This document shows positions 13,974 to 19,809 of a DNA stretch of 19,809 nucleotides, piece after piece. The translations under genes were made by a program, and so were the position numbers. The DNA lies in assembly GCA_900548595.1 (NCBI GenBank), contig URLB01000019.1, forward strand, positions 1 through 19,809. The letters run 5' to 3'. How positions within the stretch are numbered: position 1 is the first letter of the stretch; each line of letters starts with the position of its first letter. The notes under the pieces were generated by a model. That model ran no database searches, was not told where the DNA came from, and saw nothing but the letters and a program-made list of their open reading frames with translations. This DNA comes from an uncultured Eubacteriales bacterium. Its GTDB lineage: Bacteria; Bacillota; Clostridia; Lachnospirales; Anaerotignaceae.

Positions 13974-16391
13974 TTGGCTTCACCTGAAATTGAAAAAAAA
14001 CTAAGCGATTTATCGGCAGATTATATATATAACGAAGGACTCGGAAACATTTTGCTGCTTGCAATTTCGACAGTTGACAGAAAAGCAACTGGAGATTTTA
14101 AAATCCCGTTTGAAGTTCCCGAAGAGATAAAAAACATAAGAAAAAAAGCCGACAACTATATTATAAATCTGGAAGACCTTCTCGGAAGCGAAGACAGGTT
14201 TGCGGCGCTTGACGATGTATTCGGTATGAAAAAACAGCTTGTTGAGCTTTACAAAAATATTTATGACTATTATTCCGAATGGAATATGCTTTCAATGGCA
14301 GTAAATGACGAAACAGCCGTAAGGAAATATAAAGAACAGCATTTGGCCCATAAAAAAGTTGAATTTGATATGTTCTACAGGGATTGTATAAATTTTCTTA
14401 CTGCTTCCGAAAACATATCGGAACTCAGAAAATATACCGCGCAACTTTTAAAATGTATGCCTATGCGAATGGCAAGAGCTAAATTCTTTGATATTGTGCT
14501 CCGTTCTCTCAGAGCTGCCTTTGACGGCGAAAGTGAAGATTGTATAACCAAGTCCCTTTCAGCGTTCAAGAGAGGCTGCGTACCGTCTTCGGCTGAAAAC
14601 TACGGAAAATTATTCCCGGAAATAGCCCAATGGCTGGCTTCAAAAAATCAGACTGTTCCCGCCCACCTATCTGATGAGGAACTTGCAACGGAATATGATG
14701 ATTTTAATATAATGCTGGATTCCATACAGGATGTCGAAAATATGTTTACGGAATTATATGATGACTTAAACTCTCTTATAATCGTCCTGTATCTCAGTTT
14801 TACATTTGAAGAACTTACGGAAGGCTCCGCTTCGTACTCGGATCTTTTCCATGCCGCCGTTGACATACTGTCAGGCGAAGTTTCTTCGGAAGAAGCGGAC
14901 GTTATGCTCGATACTTTAAAAGAGCAGCTTGAAAATGCCTTTGAGCCTATAATAGACAAAATCAATGATATTAACGACAAAGAAATAAAATTAATAGACA
15001 AAATAGGCACTGTATCCGCTCTCAGCGAAGATACGCAGAAAAGTATTTCCGCCGAAGGGTTCATAAGAGGAATATACTACGGCAATATAAATGATGAAAT
15101 TTTTGATTTTGATATAGGTGAAAATTCTCCGGAAGCAACAAAGGATTTTTCCGAAAAAGCCTTCAGCGACTTTATAAGCTTTATGGAAGAATACTATAAA
15201 GGACTTCCGAGCCATGTCAGAAAATCAAATATGCTTATGCTTATTGGTTCGATACCTGTTTCCATGGATATTCCCGATACTATGGATTATGTAAAAGCTT
15301 CTGTGGAAAACTGTATTGATACGGAACAAAAGCTTCTTATAATAGATAAAGCCGGAATGGTATTCACTTCAAACGGTTTTATGTTTGTCGATGAAAATAC
15401 CGATAATGACCATGAACATCATCATGACCACGAACACCATCATCACCATGAACACAGAAATCTTAAAGACGTTTTTGACGTAATAGACAACAGCGGAATC
15501 AGCGAAGGCGCAAAAGAGTTGTCAAAGAAAATATTTATGAGAGTAGCAATGGCAGAGTCAAAAGTACATAATGAACCTCTTGATAAAGTACATTTTCATG
15601 AGGTAGGGGCTATAGACTCGATAGTCGATATTATAGGAACGGCAATATGTATAGATATGCTTAAACCGGACAGAATTTTTTCCTCTGTTGTAAACGACGG
15701 ACACGGATTTATTATGTGCCAGCATGGGCAGATACCTGTACCGGTACCAGCAACGGCACAAATATTTGCAGATTCTGATGTTATTTCCAGACAGATAGAT
15801 ATTGATACGGAACTTGTTACGCCTACGGGAGCGGCAATAATAGCGGAACTTGCAGAAAGCTATGGAGCTATGCCGGCTATGTCTGTTAAAAAAATAGGTT
15901 ACGGAGCCGGAAAAAAAGATGTAAAAATACCTAATGTATTGAGAGTATCAATGGGAGAACTTTCAGAAGAGGAAAATACAGAGTTTGCCGCGATATTGGA
16001 AACAAATATTGATGACGCGTCAGGCGAAATTATGGGATATACTATGGAAAGGCTGCTTAATGCAGGGGCAAAAGATGTATTCTATTCTCCCATATTTATG
16101 AAAAAGAATCGACCGGCCTACAAACTTACTGTAATTTGTGATGAAAAAGATACAGAAGCTATGGAAGATATTATATTTACGGAGACAACAACAATAGGTA
16201 TAAGAAAAAGAACCGAGAAAAGAACATGCCTTGAAAGAAGCTTTGATACGGTTGATACAAAGTACGGAAAATTAGACGTAAAAAAGATACTGAAAGACGG
16301 TAAAGAAGTTGTATATCCTGAATATAGTTCAGCAAAAGAGTTGGCGGTTAAAAACAATGTAGCGCTTAAAGAAATATATAAAATGCGCTGA
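13974..16391 (+). CDS. larC: Unrecognised helical domain fused to N-terminally truncated LarC
   Basis: An 805-codon open frame from TTG (AAGGAGG upstream). Residues about 1-460 are charged and apparently helical and match no family I know (for example MASPEIEKKLSDLSADYIYN and FMEEYYKGLPSHVRKS). A His/Asp/Glu tract at about 480-494 leads into clear LarC sequence: RNLKDVFDVIDNSGIS, DKVHFHEVGAIDSIVDIIG, DTELVTPTGAAIIAELAE, KIGYGAGKKD, then the second LarC domain (ETNIDDASGEIMGYTMERL and TTTIGIRKRTEKR). LarC inserts nickel into the pincer cofactor of lactate racemase-like enzymes, using CTP. Standard LarC has about 80 more residues at its start (a D-C-F-S-G-I-S-G-D-M motif); those are absent. No larB, larE or larA lies nearby. 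Unlike lactobacillus larC, no frameshift is needed between the two LarC parts. It may be a true fusion, a deletion product or a chimera. Confidence 0.8.
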   Translation: MASPEIEKKLSDLSADYIYNEGLGNILLLAISTVDRKATGDFKIPFEVPEEIKNIRKKADNYIINLEDLLGSEDRFAALDDVFGMKKQLVELYKNIYDYYSEWNMLSMAVNDETAVRKYKEQHLAHKKVEFDMFYRDCINFLTASENISELRKYTAQLLKCMPMRMARAKFFDIVLRSLRAAFDGESEDCITKSLSAFKRGCVPSSAENYGKLFPEIAQWLASKNQTVPAHLSDEELATEYDDFNIMLDSIQDVENMFTELYDDLNSLIIVLYLSFTFEELTEGSASYSDLFHAAVDILSGEVSSEEADVMLDTLKEQLENAFEPIIDKINDINDKEIKLIDKIGTVSALSEDTQKSISAEGFIRGIYYGNINDEIFDFDIGENSPEATKDFSEKAFSDFISFMEEYYKGLPSHVRKSNMLMLIGSIPVSMDIPDTMDYVKASVENCIDTEQKLLIIDKAGMVFTSNGFMFVDENTDNDHEHHHDHEHHHHHEHRNLKDVFDVIDNSGISEGAKELSKKIFMRVAMAESKVHNEPLDKVHFHEVGAIDSIVDIIGTAICIDMLKPDRIFSSVVNDGHGFIMCQHGQIPVPVPATAQIFADSDVISRQIDIDTELVTPTGAAIIAELAESYGAMPAMSVKKIGYGAGKKDVKIPNVLRVSMGELSEEENTEFAAILETNIDDASGEIMGYTMERLLNAGAKDVFYSPIFMKKNRPAYKLTVICDEKDTEAMEDIIFTETTTIGIRKRTEKRTCLERSFDTVDTKYGKLDVKKILKDGKEVVYPEYSSAKELAVKNNVALKEIYKMR

Positions 16392-16413
16392 TTTATTGGC
16401 AAAGGGTGATACT

Positions 16414-17574
16414 TTGAACAAGCGAGAAAGAAGAACAAGAAGTTCAGGCTATACAAACGAGAGGACAAGAGGAACTGCATCGGGAAGAAAGAGAAAAAAA
16501 AGAAAGAAAAATAACAAAAGATTTTTAATCGTTATATTGATTGTAATAGCTGTTATCGCAGGAATTTTGGGAATATCATACGCTGTGGGAAGGCACTTTG
16601 CATCGGGATATCTAATATCTGATAATCAAGAAGATACGGAAATAGCGCCCGAAACATTGATATCCGTAGATATTCCGCAGGGAGTTTCCACAAGAGATAT
16701 TGCGGCTTTATTAAAGGACAACGGCATAATCGGCAGTGAGTTTTCATTCAGAATGAAAAGTAAAATTAACGGAGCTGACGGAAGTTATAATTACGGAACA
16801 TTTTATCTTTCAAAGGATATGAGTACGGAACAAATTATAGAAATACTTCAATCTCCTCCATCGACTGACGAGATAAATAAAATTACTATTCCGGAGGGTT
16901 ATACTGCCAAACAAATAGCTGCGCTTGTCGATGAAAAAGGTATTGCTACAAGCGACGAATTCATAAACGAGATGAACAACGGCACTTTTGAGTATGAATT
17001 CCTTGAAGGAATACCGAAAAGAGAAAACTACCTTGAGGGATATTTATTCCCTGATACATATTTCCTCAGCGGCAACGAAACGGCACATGATATTATAGTA
17101 ATGATGTTAAACAGGTTTGAACAAATATATAATAATTCTCTTAAGGATTTTATTGGTTCAACCGACTATACATTGGATCAGATTGTTACTGTGGCGTCTA
17201 TGGTAGAATCAGAGGCCAAACTTGATGAAGAAAGACCGACCATAGCAGGTGTTATCTATAACAGACTCGGAATGGATATGAAATTGCAGATAGATTCAAC
17301 TGTTCAATATGCTCTTTCAACTAAAAACGAAGTTGTAACGGAAACAGATCTTACAGTGGACTCGCCGTATAATACTTATCAAAATACAGGTCTTCCGGCA
17401 GGACCGATATGTAATCCCGGAGAAGCTTCACTTGTTGCGGCGCTTAAACCGAAGGAGCATAATTACCTTTATTATGTGTTGAAAGAACGCGGCGGCAGCG
17501 AGCACGCATTTGCTGAAACATACGACGACTTTCTTGCGGCTAAAGCTGAGTATAAGTCAACGTTTGATAATTAG
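16414..17574 (+). CDS. mltG: Endolytic murein transglycosylase
   Basis: MltG (YceG-like, YrrL in Bacillus) cuts nascent peptidoglycan strands at the membrane. The protein has a strongly basic cytoplasmic N-terminus (GRKRKKRKKNNKR), one membrane helix at about 37-59 and a LysM-like region (about 83-150, DIPQGVSTRDIAALL). The YceG catalytic domain contains ASMVESEAKLDEERP, with the likely catalytic Glu265, then AGVIYNRLGMDMKLQIDSTVQYAL and TGLPAGPICNPGEASLVAAL. I chose the TTG at 16414 (386 residues) because GGGTG lies 7 nt upstream; the TTG at 16396 has none. It begins 22 bp after the larC fusion stop and leads straight into trmR. Confidence 0.92.
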   Translation: MNKRERRTRSSGYTNERTRGTASGRKRKKRKKNNKRFLIVILIVIAVIAGILGISYAVGRHFASGYLISDNQEDTEIAPETLISVDIPQGVSTRDIAALLKDNGIIGSEFSFRMKSKINGADGSYNYGTFYLSKDMSTEQIIEILQSPPSTDEINKITIPEGYTAKQIAALVDEKGIATSDEFINEMNNGTFEYEFLEGIPKRENYLEGYLFPDTYFLSGNETAHDIIVMMLNRFEQIYNNSLKDFIGSTDYTLDQIVTVASMVESEAKLDEERPTIAGVIYNRLGMDMKLQIDSTVQYALSTKNEVVTETDLTVDSPYNTYQNTGLPAGPICNPGEASLVAALKPKEHNYLYYVLKERGGSEHAFAETYDDFLAAKAEYKSTFDN

Positions 17575-17584
17575 GAGAGTTTAT

Positions 17585-18283
17585 ATGAATTATGTAACAG
17601 ATGATTATTTGAATAATTACTTGAGAACCGTTCAGCCTCACTATGACGGAGTACTGGGCGAAATAGAAAAGGAATCGAGAGCTGCCGATGTGCCTATTAT
17701 ACCGCATGAGACGGCAAGACTTCTGAGCGTTCTGCTTACGCTTAAAAAGCCGAAAAATATTTTGGAGATAGGTACGGCAGTCGGTTTTTCATCAGGTCTA
17801 ATGACAAGATACTTGGAAGAGGGCGGAACTGTAACGACAATAGACAGATTTGAAGTTATGCTGAAGGACGCCAGAAAGAACATTAAGAGAATGGGTCTTG
17901 AAGATAAAATAAAAATATTAGAGGGCGATGCGGCTGATATTTTACCGGAACTTACAGGTCCGTATGACGTTATATTTCTTGATGCGGCTAAAGGACAGTA
18001 TTCGGCTTTTCTTCCGCACTGTATAAGACTTCTGAATATAGGAGGACTGTTGATTGTAGACGACGTTTTGCAGGGAGGAGATATTGCGAAGACAAGATTT
18101 GCGGTACCCAGAAGACAGCGTACAATACACAAAAGACTTAAAAATTTTCTTTGGGACATTTCTCATACGGACGTACTTACATCATCAATCGTACCTATAG
18201 GGGACGGACTTGCAGTTTGTGTAAAGGTTAAAGAGCCTGACAGTCCGATTGAATTCAGCAATAAGGAGAGTAAAGATGAGTAA
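17585..18283 (+). CDS. trmR: tRNA 5-hydroxyuridine methyltransferase (O-methyltransferase)
   Basis: A 232-residue SAM-dependent O-methyltransferase of the YrrM type. Motif I is LEIGTAVGFSSG (about 60-71), followed by TTIDRFEVM and DVIFLDAAKGQYSAFLPH (metal/catalytic Asp), then LLIVDDVLQGG. In Bacillus TrmR methylates 5-hydroxyuridine at position 34 of tRNAs to 5-methoxyuridine. Assignment to TrmR, rather than a catechol-type methyltransferase, rests on the conserved mltG-yrrM-U32 order. The ATG has GGAGAG upstream, 10 bp after mltG. Its end overlaps trhP by 8 nt (ATGAGTAA). Confidence 0.87.
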   Translation: MNYVTDDYLNNYLRTVQPHYDGVLGEIEKESRAADVPIIPHETARLLSVLLTLKKPKNILEIGTAVGFSSGLMTRYLEEGGTVTTIDRFEVMLKDARKNIKRMGLEDKIKILEGDAADILPELTGPYDVIFLDAAKGQYSAFLPHCIRLLNIGGLLIVDDVLQGGDIAKTRFAVPRRQRTIHKRLKNFLWDISHTDVLTSSIVPIGDGLAVCVKVKEPDSPIEFSNKESKDE

Positions 18284-19520
18284 TATAAAAAAACCTGAGC
18301 TTTTAGCTCCGGCAGGAGATTTGGAAAAATTGAAGATAGCCGTCCTTTACGGTGCAGACGCGGTATATATCGGCGGAGAAGCATACGGATTAAGGGCAAA
18401 AGCCAAAAACTTTGATATAGACACCATGAAGGAAGGCATAGATTTTGCCCATGAACACGGAGCTAAAGTATATATTACGGCAAATATATTCGCCCATAAT
18501 TCCGATTTTGACGGAATGGATGAATATTTTAAGAAAATATATGAAATAGGGGCTGACGCTGTTCTTGTTTCAGATCCCGGTGTTTATATGACTTTAAAAG
18601 AAGCTGCTCCCGATATGGAGCTTCATATTTCAACCCAGGCAAATAATACAAACTATAAAACGGCAAATTTTTGGTATAATATGGGCGCAAAAAGAATTGT
18701 CGGGGCGAGGGAACTATCTCTTAAAGAAATCAAGGAAATGAGAAGCAAAATACCCGATGATATGGAGATAGAAACATTTGTACACGGCGCTATGTGCATA
18801 TCATATTCGGGAAGATGTCTTCTCAGCAACTATCTCAGCGGCAGAGACGCCAATAAGGGAGCTTGTTCACATCCTTGCAGATGGAAATATTATCTTATGG
18901 AAGAAACAAGACCGGGAGAGTATATGCCTGTAGAAGAAAACGAAAGAGGAACATATATATTCAATTCAAAGGATTTATGTATGCTGAATCACATTCCGGA
19001 ACTTATTGACGCAGGAATAAGTAGTTTAAAGATAGAAGGAAGAATGAAAACTCCTTACTATGTGGGAACTGTAGTTAAGGCATACAGACAGGCCATTGAT
19101 GATTACTTTAAAGATCCGGAATATTATAAAAGCCGTATAGATTATTATATGTCTGAAATAACAAAGGCTAGCCACAGAGACTTTACAACGGGATTCTATT
19201 TCGGAAAACCGGGGCATGACGATCAGGTATATACAAATAACAGTTATATAAGAGATTACGATTTTATAGGCATTGTAACAGAGGACAGAGATGATGAAAG
19301 CGGATGTGCGGTTATAATGCAGAGAAATAAATTCGAAGTCGGAGATAAAATTGAAATTTTGCCTGTAAGCGGAGACTCTATGGAAATGACCGTAACACAG
19401 ATGTGGAATGAAGAAGGAATATCGGTTCAATCCGCTCCGCACCCCGAGCAGATATTAAAACTGAAAACAGAGTTACCCCTTAAAAAATTCGATATGTTGA
19501 GAAAAGCTTCTAAACAGTAA
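18276..19520 (+). CDS. trhP: U32 family tRNA U34 hydroxylation protein
   Basis: A 414-residue peptidase-U32-family protein. It has KPELLAPAGDLEKLKIAVLY at the N-terminus, DAVYIGGEAYGLRA, HISTQANNTN and the cysteine block Cys174, Cys181, Cys197, Cys201 (HGAMCISYSGRC, GACSHPC) thought to bind an Fe-S cluster, then SLKIEGRMKTPYYV. Despite the name, relatives TrhP and RlhA hydroxylate RNA bases; TrhP makes 5-hydroxyuridine at the tRNA wobble position with prephenate. It acts just before TrmR, the gene it overlaps. The ATG at 18276 has AAGGAGAG upstream. The length resembles YrrO rather than the shorter YrrN, and no second copy is seen here. Confidence 0.9.
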   Translation: MSNIKKPELLAPAGDLEKLKIAVLYGADAVYIGGEAYGLRAKAKNFDIDTMKEGIDFAHEHGAKVYITANIFAHNSDFDGMDEYFKKIYEIGADAVLVSDPGVYMTLKEAAPDMELHISTQANNTNYKTANFWYNMGAKRIVGARELSLKEIKEMRSKIPDDMEIETFVHGAMCISYSGRCLLSNYLSGRDANKGACSHPCRWKYYLMEETRPGEYMPVEENERGTYIFNSKDLCMLNHIPELIDAGISSLKIEGRMKTPYYVGTVVKAYRQAIDDYFKDPEYYKSRIDYYMSEITKASHRDFTTGFYFGKPGHDDQVYTNNSYIRDYDFIGIVTEDRDDESGCAVIMQRNKFEVGDKIEILPVSGDSMEMTVTQMWNEEGISVQSAPHPEQILKLKTELPLKKFDMLRKASKQ

Positions 19521-19534
19521 AGGGGGAAATATGT

Positions 19535-19809
19535 ATGGCAAAGACGGATAAATTAACAAAAAAATTATTGCTTTTCGGAGTATTAGGCGCTGCGGCGGTT
19601 ATAGTAGTTTCATTAATCGTAGGACTTGAAGCAAAATCAATGTTTTCCGGAATAGTTGTGGTTTGGGCAATTCTTATGGTTGTAAGAATGTATATTATAA
19701 ACGGAAGAAATAAAGAGTATGCGCAAATGCTGGAGCATTTGAATAAAATACTTGCCGAGGACAATGACCCGGAGAAATATATAAAAAAATGTAACGATTA
19801 TATAGAAAA
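19535..19809 (+). CDS. Small membrane protein, 3' end outside the window
   Basis: An open frame starts at ATG 19535 (MAKTDKLTKK) with AGGGGG 8 nt upstream and runs off the window after 91 codons. Two adjacent hydrophobic segments are visible (about residues 11-29, LLLFGVLGAAAVIVVSLIV, and about 36-51). A charged cytoplasmic part follows (EYAQMLEHLNKILAEDNDPE) that looks like the start of helical, TPR-like repeats. It lies 14 bp after trhP and is probably in the same operon. The family is not recognised. The ATG at 19531 is out of frame and stops after six codons. Confidence 0.7.
   Translation, partial: MAKTDKLTKKLLLFGVLGAAAVIVVSLIVGLEAKSMFSGIVVVWAILMVVRMYIINGRNKEYAQMLEHLNKILAEDNDPEKYIKKCNDYIE

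Noticed and set aside
15411..16391. Programmed frameshift within larC as in lactobacilli
   Set aside because: Both LarC domains are read in one continuous frame here, so no shift is needed.
1..19809. CRISPR array, tRNA, rRNA or known riboswitch
   Set aside because: No regularly spaced repeats, no cloverleaf-like sequence and no familiar riboswitch core were found on reading both strands. Intergenic gaps are mostly short and AT-rich, and are explained by promoters or terminators.

Overview
The window looks like chromosomal core-genome DNA from an AT-rich, low-GC Gram-positive anaerobe, most likely a gut-type Clostridia/Lachnospiraceae relative. The evidence is purine-rich Shine-Dalgarno sites of the GGAGG type, frequent TTG and GTG starts, consensus sigma-A promoters, oxygen-labile enzymes (iron-sulfur L-serine dehydratase, two radical SAM proteins) and the Bacillus/Clostridium-type cluster mltG-trmR-trhP. 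No rRNA, tRNA, CRISPR array, phage gene or recognisable transposase was found. The species cannot be named from the sequence.

Left part, minus strand (21-5868). A well-formed promoter at 4432-4460 precedes a tightly packed operon: folC, an unlisted 50-residue ORF, a zinc-ribbon/TPR membrane protein, a DUF402 protein, radC and a frameshifted PspC gene, closed by an intrinsic terminator at 21-49. Upstream lie an SplB-like radical SAM gene with its own promoter, a 132-bp palindromic element, and a small zinc-finger-like gene.

Middle, plus strand (5967-9544). A PflX-type radical SAM gene is followed by a TauT/SsuBC-type ABC transporter. The ATPase gene of this transporter is cut exactly at the lysine codon of its Walker A motif by a 1,057-bp segment (7085-8141). 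The segment carries one complete promoter-gene-terminator unit for an Mrp/NBP35 Fe-S carrier ATPase on the opposite strand. It is bounded by imperfect inverted repeats (13 of 17 matching) and by a 7-bp direct duplication, CGGTAAA. Removing the segment and one copy of the duplication restores an in-frame 249-residue ATPase. The downstream permease is intact and there is no substrate-binding protein here.

Centre-right (9545-13857). This holds an exported three-SH3b NlpC/P60 cell-wall hydrolase on the minus strand, with a perfect consensus promoter overlapped by a WalR-box-like site. Next are an AlbA_2/HATPase putative regulator on the plus strand and the two-subunit L-serine dehydratase operon sdaAB-sdaAA on the minus strand.

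Right (13923-19809, plus strand). A probable operon starts with an 805-codon fusion: about 460 residues of an unrecognised helical domain joined to a LarC nickel-pincer-cofactor protein that lacks the usual LarC N-terminus. It is followed by mltG, trmR, trhP and a partial small membrane protein. TrhP and TrmR act consecutively on the wobble uridine of tRNAs (U34 to ho5U to mo5U).

The best candidates for something new are the mrp cassette and the LarC fusion. Next come the palindrome at 5507-5638 and the pspC frameshift.
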